Assembly: GCF_003350475.1 (NCBI RefSeq)
Contig: NZ_QQAV01000001.1
Location: 1,356,836-1,420,835, forward strand
DNA length: 64,000 nucleotides
Origin: Pseudacidovorax intermedius
GTDB taxonomy: Bacteria > Pseudomonadota > Gammaproteobacteria > Burkholderiales > Burkholderiaceae_C
Direction of reading: 5' to 3'
Part shown: piece by piece, positions 9,301-17,060 of the stretch
Layout: every line of letters begins with the position of its first letter
Position numbering within the stretch: position 1 is the first letter of the stretch
Made by a program: the position numbers and the translations under genes
Notes under the pieces: generated by a model
The model's database searches: none
Told to the model about the DNA's origin: nothing
What the model saw: only the letters and a program-made list of their open reading frames with translations

Positions 9301-11938
9301 GCAGGGCGGCGCCTCGGGCGGCAACGGCGGCAGCATCGAGACCTCCGGCGCCGGCTTCGACCTCACCGGCATCCGCGTGAATGCCGGGGCCAATGCCGGC
9401 AATGCGGGCACCTGGACGGTCGACCCCTTCGACATCACCATCGTCAACGGCAATGCCAGCGGCAGCCTGCCGGCCAATCCCTACGACGCGGTGGCCACCT
9501 CGACCATCCAGGACGGCGACATCAACGACGCGCTGCTGCGCTCCAACGTGACCATCGGGACGGGCACGGGCGGTGCCGCCGACCAGGGCGACATCTTCCT
9601 GGACGCGGCGCAGATCGCCTACGCGGGCACCGGCGCGCGCACCTTGACGCTCAACGCCAACCGCAGCGTGCGCTCGAATGCGGACGCGAGCATCGCCTCG
9701 TACGGCGCGGGCGGGCCGCTGAACGTGGTGTTCAACGCCGCGGCGACGCCGGGCAGCGCGGCCGTGGGCGGCGGCCAGGTGAGCTGGGACGGCCAGATCT
9801 ACACCAATGGCGGCAATGTCGTCATGAACGGCGCCTGGACCAACGACTCCAACGGCGCCTCCAGCATCAACCTGGGTGGCACGGCCGTGGTCGACACCCG
9901 GGGCGGCAATGCGCTCACGTCGCCGGGCGTCTACACGGGCGGCAGCGACGCGCAGGCGGGTGGCAGCGTACAGCTGACGGGGCGCACCGACACCACCTCG
10001 ACCGGCAACTTCGTGACCGCGGCCGTCAACCTGGCGGGCTCGCGCATCGTGACGTCCACCGGCAACGTCGACATCCTCGGCACCACCACGCTGGGCACCG
10101 GCGTGCAGCTCACCGCCAACACGGCCACCGCGGGCATCCATACCACCAGCGGCAATGTGCGCATCACGGGCGTGGGCAGCTATGCGGCCAACAGCGGCAA
10201 TGCGCCCGGGCATGGCGTGGCCATCGGCGCCCAGTTCGGCGGCGCGGGCTCGCTGCCGATGGTGGAGACCGGCAGCGGCAGCATCGAGATCACCGGCCTG
10301 CGGCTGGCCGGCGGCGCAGCCGCGGGCGGCGACGGCGTGTGGCTGGGCAACCAGGCGCAGATCGGCAGCACCGGCGGCGGCAGCGTCACGGTGACCGGCG
10401 AGTCGCGCAACGACGGCGGCGCCGGCATCCGCATCATCGATGCCGGTGGCATCAGCGTGCCCTCGCCTGCGGGGCGCATCCAGTCCACCGGCCAGGTGGT
10501 GCTGCGCGCCGGCGCAGCGGGCACGGCCGATGCGCTGGTGCTGGGCAACGGCAGCCAGGTCAGCGCCGGCACGGTGCTCAACCTGCGGCCGGGCGCCGTG
10601 ACCCTCACCGGCACCCCCGACAGCTACACCGCCACCGGCAGCGAGCGCGGCACCGACGCCATCGCGCTGGGCGGCACCAGTGCCAACGGCTTCGCCGTCT
10701 CCGCCGACGAATGGGCGCGGCTGTCCGCACCCACGGTGGTGGTGGGCAGCAACGCCCAGGCCGGCGACATCACCGTGGCCGGCGCGCTCGGCGCCTCGGG
10801 CAACCTCACGCTGCAGGCCGACAACGAAGGCAGCATCGCGCTGCAGGCGCCGCTCACCGTGGGCGGCACGCTGGGCCTGCTGGCCACGCGCGACATCACG
10901 CAGACGGCGGCAGGCGGCATCACCGCGCCCACGCTGCTGGCGCGATCGACCGTCGGCAACGTGCTGCTCGACCAGGCGGCCAACGACGTGGCGGCCAGCA
11001 CGCTGGGCGGCAGCGCCGGGGGCAGCTTCCGCTACGTGGACGTGAACACGCTGCGTGTGGGCAGCGTCACCGCCTCCGGCTTCGATGCGGCGGCCAATGC
11101 CGCGCAGGCCGTGACCAGCGGCACGCTGAGCGGCAGCGACGTGCTGGTGCGGGCCACCACGGGCGACCTGCTGCTGGACACCTCGGTCGCCAGCACGGCG
11201 GGCACCGACCTCGTGGCCGGCAACACCTTCCAGAACGTCGGCGGCGGCATCAGCGGCCCGTGGCGCATCTGGGCGGCCACCTGGGTGGGCGAGACGCGCG
11301 GCGGCCTGGCCGGCACCTCGCCCATTCCCAACCTGTACGGCTGCACCTATGCGGGCGCCTGCGTGCCGGCCTTCCCGACCTCGGGCAACCGCTTCATCTA
11401 CACGGCGCGGCCCACGGCCACCATCACCATCGCCGACGCGAGCCGGCAGCAGGGCCAGGCCAACCCGGCCTTCGGCTACGGCATCGCCGGGCTGATCCTG
11501 GGCGACACGGGCGCCGGCATCACGGGCACGGTGGGCACGACGGCCAATGCGGGCAGTCCGGTGGGGGTGTATGCCATCAACGGCAGCTTTGTCTCCGCCG
11601 AGGGCTACCTGCTGAACGTGGTGCCGGGCCGGCTGAGCGTGACGCCGGCCCCGGTGCCGCCGCCTCCTCCCTCTCCTTCGCCTGCTCCGGCGCCGTCGGT
11701 GTTCAGCCCGCCGAAGGTGGCGCCGGCCGACGTCATCCGCGAGGACGTCAACACCTACACCTTCGACCGCAACATCGGCGGCCCGCCCATCTGCTACGCC
11801 ACCGGCCCGCTGGGCGGCAGCCGCACGGCGCAGCAGGGCGACGACGTGCTGGCCCGCGAATGGACGCGGGTGCGCTCGCGGCCGCAGCTGACGAGCTGCG
11901 TGGACACGGAGCGCAAGAACGGGTGTTCGGACTTCTGA
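6353..11938 (+). CDS. FHA-type two-partner secretion exoprotein (TpsA) with MBG domain
   Basis: An 1861-residue secreted protein. A signal peptide (residues 1-36, ending SAIAQ) is followed by the haemagglutination-activity/TPS domain, about 40-300, recognisable by SVLLNRVTGGNPSEIAGQL and the NPNG-like box VNPAGVLF. About 1200 residues of Gly/Ala/Thr/Asn-rich repeats follow, as expected for a long beta-helix. Near the C-terminus, around residues 1685-1760, is an MBG-type domain, then a Pro-rich linker, then a ~75-residue tail with three Cys (ICYAT, TSCVD, NGCSD). There is no recognisable C-terminal toxin module, so an adhesin or biofilm role is more likely than contact-dependent inhibition. 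The start is the ATG at 6353, after the transporter gene. Codon use matches its operon partners. Confidence 0.93.
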   Translation: MSTRPPSSSAAAARHWRLRPLALSLLCMGAGSAIAQLAPLTLPVIAPGAGSLRGVAITAQNPGAGTMTLTQSQARAIAQWTSFSIGSGAAVNIVQPTAASVLLNRVTGGNPSEIAGQLSANGRVFLVNPAGVLFAGTAQVNVGGLVATTLDIPDASFMPAGRENTPLGPGEVLVFERADDNAATVVNRGRIVATAGGTVLLIGAGATNAAGGTISAPGGTAGLVSGRKVSLDFAGDGLTNVVINADALATNASAANAGVLQADGGRALMLGASTTTGQLVVNNTGVVQARSLESRNGEIVLGAGRLNRLEVTGGTVDASGVDAGRKGGSITLAGGEVVLADVPPPAVPSVAAEAPATLVDARGVAGGGTVTLSGTYVGVAPTATIDASATGNGAGGSIAIGSAQAVTLPGEDTPSAATQRNSVQLGGTLNARGAGTGAGGSITASADGMVASPASVDAGGGSEGGANGRLTLAVGDTVQVLAGDVAYDSAITGLEGGQVGAASLGRTLSRGTDVTLSSAATGDGRGVVFQQGDTPDSAAQVLKIGGPTTTLRIDSAGSIDMGPGSAITATEGALNVDFNADSTGAALATAGTIRPFPDYDTAWAGAIRLDGARISANGGNVRFFGQGDAANGRAVGGGDSDGNTASDRWRAGVYIGNSQVLTSGSGQVSLAGQGRSWATSGSYTASEGVLVTAGSTVQAGTGGLTATGTSGVGASGVRVDGASTLSSGGAAALTGVASSWTDAQPGGSIGNTAGVLLSGAAVQAQGNVTLQGTGANLDGMRGDNEFTGFLSTAQASQGVQMVSGQVTAGTGARIDVTGTAGSGGFSAVRDGTTGVVSIVEGASARAIDIGGAVGGGLRAEGGTVNLQGGSGAVRLGTDATTVALAGPRLDALVDVSSTTGTGGSIVIEANNVLLQNPLADTGATFMDASGAGQGGSIVVKGTNAVAMANDVVLRADANAATGNGGQIQLLGGRTLRAHGRLSAQGGASGGNGGSIETSGAGFDLTGIRVNAGANAGNAGTWTVDPFDITIVNGNASGSLPANPYDAVATSTIQDGDINDALLRSNVTIGTGTGGAADQGDIFLDAAQIAYAGTGARTLTLNANRSVRSNADASIASYGAGGPLNVVFNAAATPGSAAVGGGQVSWDGQIYTNGGNVVMNGAWTNDSNGASSINLGGTAVVDTRGGNALTSPGVYTGGSDAQAGGSVQLTGRTDTTSTGNFVTAAVNLAGSRIVTSTGNVDILGTTTLGTGVQLTANTATAGIHTTSGNVRITGVGSYAANSGNAPGHGVAIGAQFGGAGSLPMVETGSGSIEITGLRLAGGAAAGGDGVWLGNQAQIGSTGGGSVTVTGESRNDGGAGIRIIDAGGISVPSPAGRIQSTGQVVLRAGAAGTADALVLGNGSQVSAGTVLNLRPGAVTLTGTPDSYTATGSERGTDAIALGGTSANGFAVSADEWARLSAPTVVVGSNAQAGDITVAGALGASGNLTLQADNEGSIALQAPLTVGGTLGLLATRDITQTAAGGITAPTLLARSTVGNVLLDQAANDVAASTLGGSAGGSFRYVDVNTLRVGSVTASGFDAAANAAQAVTSGTLSGSDVLVRATTGDLLLDTSVASTAGTDLVAGNTFQNVGGGISGPWRIWAATWVGETRGGLAGTSPIPNLYGCTYAGACVPAFPTSGNRFIYTARPTATITIADASRQQGQANPAFGYGIAGLILGDTGAGITGTVGTTANAGSPVGVYAINGSFVSAEGYLLNVVPGRLSVTPAPVPPPPPSPSPAPAPSVFSPPKVAPADVIREDVNTYTFDRNIGGPPICYATGPLGGSRTAQQGDDVLAREWTRVRSRPQLTSCVDTERKNGCSDF

Positions 11939-12449
11939 GCGTTGGCGGATCAGGCTTTGCTTGGCGCTTGGCGCTTGGCACTTGGTGCAGGTGCAGGTGC
12001 AGGTGCAGGTGCAGGTGCTTCGTGCCCAGGGTTGGACTGATGCGGGCGGTCGGCGGCACGAGCGCCTGGGACGGTAACCCGGCAGAGGTCGCCGGCATGC
12101 GCGCTCCCGGCGCACGCTCGCGCTGACCGGCTTGCCTCACCGGACGGGTGCTCGCTTTCCACCGACGCGCTTGGGGCACTGCACGGCGCCGCGAATGGCA
12201 CCTCCGCACGCACACCGGCACCCTCCGCCTGGACAACGGGTCTGATCGGCCGAGGTTGAGCGGGTGGGGTAGACGGCTGCGACCTGGGGATCCATGGCCG
12301 GGCCTCGACATCTTCTTCACGGTCGTGTGGCCGCATACCATCCGCCGGATGCCAGATATCTCCAATATGGATGGCAGGTTCGGAAACCGAAGCGTGCCGG
12401 CCTGCTCCTGCACTCATGAGACTTTGATCCATCGGAAGAGGGCTGCGGC
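11939..12449. other. Intergenic region, 511 bases
   Basis: Apart from the tandem repeats at its left end I see no convincing gene, RNA or strong terminator. Short open frames occur on both strands but have the Arg/Pro/His-rich composition typical of non-coding GC-rich DNA. Base composition becomes less GC-rich towards 12350-12449, just upstream of the small exported protein, where its promoter should lie, but no clear -35/-10 pair stands out. Confidence 0.6.
11961..12018. repeat. Two adjacent short tandem repeats (7-bp and 6-bp)
   Basis: At 11961-11988 there are four imperfect copies of a 7-base unit TTGGCGC (the last two vary). They run directly into 5.8 perfect copies of the 6-base unit GGTGCA at 11984-12018. 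The array lies 23 bases after the exoprotein stop. The 6-base period would not shift a reading frame. It is not within a convincing gene and looks like a simple-sequence tract of the kind that varies in copy number by slippage. Confidence 0.9.
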
Positions 12450-12899
12450 ATGCATGCAGTGAGTTGGCTGAATTCGCGCCTATGTCTTTCTGCATGCCTG
12501 GCATTCCCGGCGTTTGCGGCGGCGCCCGTGCCGTCCGTCCGTGATCGGGTTGTGCTGGAGGCGTGCAGCGATTTTTCCCAGTCCGGAATGCTGGAGTGCC
12601 TCGTCAAGGAAGAGGTAGCGAGCCGTGCACGGCTTCGGCAGGCCGAGGGCAAGATGATCGCTGCGCTGTCGAAGTGGGACGAGGACGCCAACTACGTCGA
12701 TCAAGCCAGAGCGACGCTCGCTGTGAGCGGCAAGGAATTCGGCAGGTACCGGGACGCGCAATGCGCCTTGGCCCGCTCGTTGCGCGGCGGTGCCGCCGGC
12801 AACGGGCGTGAGACCGCGCGTCTCGCTTGCATCTCTGCGCTCAACAACAAGCGGGCCGAGCAGTTGCTCGATATGGCGGCAGACCTACTCTCCAGGTAG
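12450..12899 (+). CDS. LprI/DUF1311-like small exported protein
   Basis: A 149-residue protein with a signal peptide (residues ~1-24, ending FAAAP). The mature part fits the lysozyme-inhibitor LprI N-terminal (DUF1311) pattern: an early Cys (EACSDF), SQSGMLECLVKEE, an amphipathic helix, then RYRDAQCALARSL, a Gly-rich stretch, and a final Cys before the closing helix (ACISALNNKRAEQL). Four mature Cys probably form two disulfides. The start follows the purine-rich GAAGAGGG. The role in this family is poorly defined; some members inhibit lysozymes in the periplasm. The gene faces the phospholipase effector gene, and the two stops are about 140 bases apart. Confidence 0.8.
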   Translation: MHAVSWLNSRLCLSACLAFPAFAAAPVPSVRDRVVLEACSDFSQSGMLECLVKEEVASRARLRQAEGKMIAALSKWDEDANYVDQARATLAVSGKEFGRYRDAQCALARSLRGGAAGNGRETARLACISALNNKRAEQLLDMAADLLSR

Positions 12900-13036
12900 T
12901 CCAAGATCTGGTCATACGGTGTCGGCGCGCTGCGGATGGCGAACGGGCTTTGCCGCTTCAATCATTGGACGTTCTCTCCAACTGAGCCAGCGATGTCTTA
13001 GCTCTCCAAAGGATCGATTTACGCGCTCGGCATCAG

Positions 13037-15097
13037 TCAGCTCGCATCGAAGACACGCCGGTAGTGCAGGTGTCCGCCGCGTTCGCGCCGGGTGGTCTGG
13101 CCGGCGCCCACCACCAGGGCCAGCCGCGCGGATGCGGCCATTGCGGCCAGCAGTTCCTCGGTGTCTGCATCCGTGAGGACGGGAAAGTTGCGACCGCCGT
13201 CCAGGATGCGCCGCTCGACGTTGCGCAGTGGCTCACCGCGGGCCTTCTTGTCCACCAGCGCTTCGTACAGCATCTGCCGGTCCAACGCCGTGGTCGGACC
13301 CAGCATGTAGAAGGTGGCATGGGAGTCATGCACCAGCTTGTCGAAGAAGTCGCTGACGTCCTTCGAGGGTGCCGGTCGCGCCAGGGCGTCGCGGATCTCC
13401 AGGTACGTCGGATCCAGGCCTTCGGCCTGGCCTGGCCGTGCCGCCAACGTCAGAGCCTCGCGCACGAGCTTGCGGTCCAGCCTGTAGTCCGCCTCGCTCT
13501 CGATCAAGTCCTGCTGCTCCTGCGCTGAGGCATGGTTCAGGCTCTCCAGCGCTTGAAAGCGCGTGTCTGCCGACACCTGCTCGCGCCAGCGCCAGTAGAC
13601 CTGGGTGTGCGCCTTCATCATGGTCTCGGCCACGTCGGGCTTGACGGGGCAATCGCGCAGGTAGGCGTCATACAGGCGGGCGGTCTCAGGGGCGATCTGC
13701 ATGTCGGCGAGAGCTCCTCGCCCCACGGCATCACCCAGAAGCTCCGCGTCGCTCAGTAACGGCACTCCGGCCAGCCGCGCTTCCCGGTACATGTGGCTCA
13801 GCGGAATCTGCGACAGCAGCTCCTTGCGACCGCCCCGCGACTTGCCCTGCGCGCCCGGGTTGTAGCCCCCGCCCACGTCCGAGTGCGCCCCCGGGTAGAT
13901 CACCTCCAGACAATTGTTGGGGTACTTCCTGGGACCCAGCCGCGTGCTGGAACACGGAAAGGCCAAGCGCAACTCGTGCGCAGCCACGTAGTGCACTGTG
14001 CGCTCCACGCAGTGCGGGATATCCATGGTGCCGTTCGCCCATCCGCCAAAGCCCCGCCAGAAGGGCGATGCATCGGCCATGCCCGCCGACGCCACCGTGT
14101 CGAACAGTCCCAGAAACTGCACCCGCAGTGGAATGCCGGCCAGCGCGTAGGCCGGCGCGTCCTTCCCGCGCAGCTGCTTGATGGTGCCCGTGGGGTCGGG
14201 CGTGAGGATGTCCTGCAGGAAGTTGCAGAAGGCCCGGGCCTGCGCCGCGCCGCGCGAGAAGCCGAACACCGAGAGGTTGATCAGCTTGATTTTGGGCAGC
14301 GGCCGGCGCTCCAGCGCCTCGGTCAGGCGTGCGAGCAGCGGGCGGAACGTACGGGTCTTTGCAGAGCGGTCGAGCGCTGCGATACGCAGGTCGAGGCCCG
14401 ATATCTCCTGATCGATCGCATTCGCCTGTGCAGGTGTGAGATCGCCACTCTTCTGCAACCGGGCCTTGCGCCGGGCCAGGTCGGCCTTGCGCGTCTCGCA
14501 GCGAACCTTCGCATCGGTGCAATCTTCCAGCAGGCGACGCTGATAGTTCACACGGTCCTCGCTGAGCTGCAAGCCTTCGCCGAAGTACTTGCGCTTTTCG
14601 TACCTCTCAGCGTTGGTGCTGTTGGCGCTGTGCAGCGGCCACAGGCCGGCTTCTACGCCTGCGTCGTAGTCTCTCAGCAGCAGCTTTCCATAGACAGCAC
14701 GGTGGATCGAGTTCACCAGCTGAATCAACGCCCAGTTGATGCGCTGGTCGCCACCCTTGCCATAGGCCTTGCCATCGTCGCTCTCTGTGGATTCGCCCAC
14801 CTCCATGAACCTGGTGCCAACACCTGGAACGTAGAAGCGGTAGTAGCCGTCATCTGGCTTGTCCTTGAAGGTCTCGTAGAGGGTGACGATGTTGGTGTGG
14901 CTGGGCGGCTGCTCGGCCTTGTCGCGTTCCAGGTTGTTGTTGGTGCCGTCGAAGAAGATGCCCACGTGGATGGGCTTCTCGCAGGTGTAGCCGCCGCTGG
15001 TGCCGCATGCAGCAGCAGCCTTGCGCGCAAACATCTCCTGAATGGTGAAGGGATCACTGCCCGAACGGGCGTGCAGCGGGCTCTGAGGGGTTGTCAT
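13037..15097 (-). CDS. Tle1-type T6SS phospholipase effector (DUF2235)
   Basis: A 686-residue alpha/beta-hydrolase effector of the DUF2235/Tle1 class, which attacks phospholipids of the target cell membrane. The N-terminal opening HVGIFFDGTNNNLERD is the family signature. The nucleophile elbow is GFSRG with Ser281, followed by Asp333 in LGLFDTVAS and His405 in HSDVGGGY, a complete catalytic triad. Residues ~170-265 form a charged, coiled-coil-like insertion and the C-terminal ~200 residues are helical. There is no signal peptide, as expected for a T6SS cargo. An AGGGAG-type Shine-Dalgarno precedes the ATG at 15097. It lies 36 bases after its presumed immunity lipoprotein in the same transcript. 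The first ~64 codons are duplicated at 15762-15954. Confidence 0.93.
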   Translation of the reverse strand: MTTPQSPLHARSGSDPFTIQEMFARKAAAACGTSGGYTCEKPIHVGIFFDGTNNNLERDKAEQPPSHTNIVTLYETFKDKPDDGYYRFYVPGVGTRFMEVGESTESDDGKAYGKGGDQRINWALIQLVNSIHRAVYGKLLLRDYDAGVEAGLWPLHSANSTNAERYEKRKYFGEGLQLSEDRVNYQRRLLEDCTDAKVRCETRKADLARRKARLQKSGDLTPAQANAIDQEISGLDLRIAALDRSAKTRTFRPLLARLTEALERRPLPKIKLINLSVFGFSRGAAQARAFCNFLQDILTPDPTGTIKQLRGKDAPAYALAGIPLRVQFLGLFDTVASAGMADASPFWRGFGGWANGTMDIPHCVERTVHYVAAHELRLAFPCSSTRLGPRKYPNNCLEVIYPGAHSDVGGGYNPGAQGKSRGGRKELLSQIPLSHMYREARLAGVPLLSDAELLGDAVGRGALADMQIAPETARLYDAYLRDCPVKPDVAETMMKAHTQVYWRWREQVSADTRFQALESLNHASAQEQQDLIESEADYRLDRKLVREALTLAARPGQAEGLDPTYLEIRDALARPAPSKDVSDFFDKLVHDSHATFYMLGPTTALDRQMLYEALVDKKARGEPLRNVERRILDGGRNFPVLTDADTEELLAAMAASARLALVVGAGQTTRRERGGHLHYRRVFDAS

Positions 15098-15133
15098 GGA
15101 AGGGCTCCCTGTTCTTGTTGCTTTGGATGACGG

Positions 15134-15715
15134 TCACTCGGCTGACTTGGGGCGCGGATCGACGGGGTACCGGCGCCCCGACGGGTGGTCTGGATGACCA
15201 AGGTCGTAGTCACTGACCCAGATTTCCAGCTCATCGTTGGGCAGGAAGAAAACCTGGACCACGCTCGGCTCGTCATAACGCTGCACGGGCACCGTCTTCT
15301 CCAGCGTACGTTCGCTCCAGAACTTGTCCTGCTCATCGAAGCTCAGGTGCTTGCGCTGTTCGTAGGGCACCGTGTAATGACCGATGGTCCACTTCACGGT
15401 CATCGTCTGGCCCTCGTGCCAGGCGAAGGGCAGGCGCACGCAACAGGTCTGTCCGCCGCCGCCCCCGTAGGGCGGCAGATTGGCGCCATAGCTGCCATCG
15501 ACCCAGAAGCTCTGCACCCCTTCGTACGTGAAGTTGTAGCCCCGTAGCGAGACGCCAATGGAGGCCGGCGAAGCCGCCCGCTGCGCCGCCTCTGCCGCCG
15601 GGCTCAACGGCTGCTCATCCTTCGCATTCGACTGCGACGGCTTGCACGCCGCCATGCCCAGACACAGCAGCAGCGCGAACAGCAGCCAGCGAAGGGTTGC
15701 GGTCGTCACGCGCAT
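15134..15715 (-). CDS. DUF3304-type lipoprotein, presumed immunity protein to the phospholipase effector
   Basis: A 193-residue lipoprotein. The start at 15715 gives a short basic N-terminus, a hydrophobic core and the lipobox LGMAAC with the lipidated Cys at ~residue 24. The mature domain carries GVSLRGYNFTYEGVQSFWV, a Gly-rich loop before paired Cys (TCCVRLPFAWHEG), and the ending YPVDPRPKSAE. This matches the DUF3304 lipoproteins known to neutralise Tle1-like phospholipases in the periplasm. Placement directly upstream of the effector, in the same direction, supports an immunity role. A close paralogue lies at 15993-16706. The identification as immunity is by context and family resemblance. 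Confidence 0.85.
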   Translation of the reverse strand: MRVTTATLRWLLFALLLCLGMAACKPSQSNAKDEQPLSPAAEAAQRAASPASIGVSLRGYNFTYEGVQSFWVDGSYGANLPPYGGGGGQTCCVRLPFAWHEGQTMTVKWTIGHYTVPYEQRKHLSFDEQDKFWSERTLEKTVPVQRYDEPSVVQVFFLPNDELEIWVSDYDLGHPDHPSGRRYPVDPRPKSAE

Positions 15716-15954
15716 GCGAACTCCCTTGCCAACTCCATGCGGTTTAGGTTGGCATAGCCGAGCGGCTGCTCGGCCTTGCCTCGCTCCAGGTTGTTGTTGG
15801 TGCCGTCGAAGAAGATGCCCACGTGGATGGGCTTCTCGCAGGTGTAGCCGCCGCTGGTGCCGCACGCAGCAGCGGCCTTGCGCGCAAACATTTCCTGGAT
15901 GGTGAAGGGATCACTGCCCGAACGGGCGTGCAGCGGGCTCTGAGGGGTGGTCAT
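15706..15954 (-). pseudogene. Truncated copy of the Tle1 effector N-terminus
   Basis: The ATG at 15954 opens a frame whose first ~64 residues are nearly identical to the full effector (including HVGIFFDGTNNNLER). It then runs into an unrelated tail (QPLGYANLNRMELAREFACA) and stops at 15706. All catalytic residues are absent, so this cannot be a phospholipase. The copy retains its ribosome binding site and sits exactly between the two immunity lipoprotein genes, overlapping the start of the downstream one by 10 bases. It is a leftover of duplication of the immunity-effector unit followed by internal deletion. Translation might still couple expression of the following lipoprotein gene. Confidence 0.85.
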
Positions 15955-15992
15955 GAAGAAAGGCTCCCTGTTCTTGTTGGTCTGAATGACGG

Positions 15993-16706
15993 TCACTCGG
16001 CGGACTTGGGGCGCGGATCGACGGGGTAACCGCGTCTCGACGGGTGCTCGGGGTTTTGTGGTCCGGCGTCGTAGACCCAGACCTCCAGCTCATCGTTGGG
16101 CAGGAAGAAAACCTGCACCACGCTCGGCTCGTCGTAGCGCTGCACGGGTACCGTCTTCTCCAGCGTGCGATGCTTGGCGCAGCAGTTCAACTGCTCCTCC
16201 CAAGACAGATGCTTGCGCTCCTCATAGGGTGTAGACCACCATCCCATGGTCCATCTCACCGTCATGGCCTGACCCTCGTGCCAAGCGAAGGGCAGGCGCA
16301 CGCAACAGGTTTCACCACCACCTCCTCCATATGAAGGGACATTGGAGCCGTAGGTGCCATCGACCCAAAAGCTCTCCACCCCTTCGCCCGTGAAGTTGTA
16401 GCCCCGCAGCGAGACGCCGATGGAGGCCGGCGAGGCCGCCTGCTGCGCCGCCTCGGCTGCCGGGCTCAGCGGCTGCTCATTCTTCGCACCCGACTGCGAC
16501 GGCTTGCACGCCACCGCGCCCAGACACAGCAGCAGCGCGCACAGCAGCCAGGACAAAGCCCGTGCGGTACTGCGTAGGGCAGGACTTTGGTCACAAGGGC
16601 TTCCCGTTGTGACGAGACGTGCCTGCAGGACTGCCGACGGCCGAGCGTTCTTGTGTGGAGCGGGAGGAGAAACGCAGACTCCCCGGCAATTTGGGTGTGC
16701 AAACAA
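15993..16706 (-). CDS. Second DUF3304-type immunity lipoprotein (start uncertain)
   Basis: A paralogue of the lipoprotein at 15134-15715, sharing GVSLRGYNF, TCCVRLPFAWHEG, TLEKTVPVQRYDEPSVVQVF and YPVDPRPKSAE. The hydrophobic stretch and lipobox LGAVAC are intact. The start is a problem: the frame is open back to a TTG at 16706, which would put ~65 residues before the lipobox, and the position aligned with the sister gene's ATG reads CTA. A TTG at 16556, immediately before the hydrophobic core, is the nearest legal start but would leave no basic residues before it. Either an unusual start is used or the N-terminus has decayed. It differs from its sister around residues 90-110 of the mature part (extra Cys pair NCCAKH), as expected if it recognises a different effector variant. 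Confidence 0.72.
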   Translation of the reverse strand: MFAHPNCRGVCVSPPAPHKNARPSAVLQARLVTTGSPCDQSPALRSTARALSWLLCALLLCLGAVACKPSQSGAKNEQPLSPAAEAAQQAASPASIGVSLRGYNFTGEGVESFWVDGTYGSNVPSYGGGGGETCCVRLPFAWHEGQAMTVRWTMGWWSTPYEERKHLSWEEQLNCCAKHRTLEKTVPVQRYDEPSVVQVFFLPNDELEVWVYDAGPQNPEHPSRRGYPVDPRPKSAE

Positions 16707-17060
16707 GTAGGGCTCCCTTGACGGCTTCGGGCACCTCCTCGGTTTGAGGCTGCTCCGAGCGCGGGGAGGTTAGCGGCGCGTGACGGTCTGCCGTTTGCGC
16801 CGCAGGGGCACTGGTGCACTTTTCTTGGCGTCGCGTGCATTAGTGGGCACAGCCGCGGGCTGCCCCGCGGTACTAGGCCCTTCGGACGAGTCCCGCCCCC
16901 CGCCTATTCCGTCCGATGGATTTGCCGCACCGGGCGCCCCCGGGACACTGCACCTCGCTTGCCGCATCGAGGTTCCGAGCGCCCCCGTCCGCGTCCCGGC
17001 CCGGGCTGAGAAAGAAGCCCGGGCGGTGCAGCCCTGTCGTTTGGAAGGAGCGTGCGCGCG
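16707..17060. other. Divergent regulatory gap between the effector unit and the T6SS operon, with two GC hairpins
   Basis: This 354-base gap separates the reverse-strand lipoprotein/effector unit from tssK and should hold both promoters. No good sigma70 pair is visible. Two perfect inverted repeats stand out: CCGCGGG/CCCGCGG with a 4-base loop at 16853-16870, and GCCCGGGCT/AGCCCGGGC with an 8-base purine loop at 16999-17024. The second lies 36 bases before the tssK start and could be an operator or an RNA stem in the leader. Neither is followed by a T-run, so they are not classical terminators. Confidence 0.5.

Larger units (their letters stand above)
14905..16600. repeat. Imperfect tandem duplication of an immunity-effector unit
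   Basis: Sequence from 14905 to about 15690 recurs from 15762 to about 16550 with a constant offset of 857 bases over the effector part (start codons at 15097 and 15954) and 859 at the lipoprotein stops. Each copy contains the first ~64 codons of the phospholipase, its ribosome binding site and the complete lipoprotein gene. The copies differ by scattered substitutions, so the event is not recent. The sequences upstream of the two lipoprotein signal peptides are unrelated. Confidence 0.85.

Noticed and set aside
6353-11938. Contact-dependent inhibition (CdiA-like) toxin
   Set aside because: No VENN/EAN-type pretoxin motif, no distinct C-terminal toxin region and no small immunity gene immediately downstream in frame order; an adhesin-type exoprotein fits better.
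11961-12018. Possible CRISPR array
   Set aside because: Units are only 6-7 bases, without spacers, and no cas genes are near. It is a simple tandem repeat.
6338-12115. Reverse-strand open frame of ~1925 codons opposite the exoprotein gene
   Set aside because: Its product is an Ala/Arg/Gly/His-biased sequence without domains, produced by the third-position GC bias of the real gene on the other strand. The forward frame has signal peptide, TPS domain and MBG domain.
12148-12462. Forward 104-codon frame in the gap after the exoprotein gene
   Set aside because: Arg/His/Cys/Pro-rich composition, no ribosome binding site and overlap with the start of the LprI-like gene.
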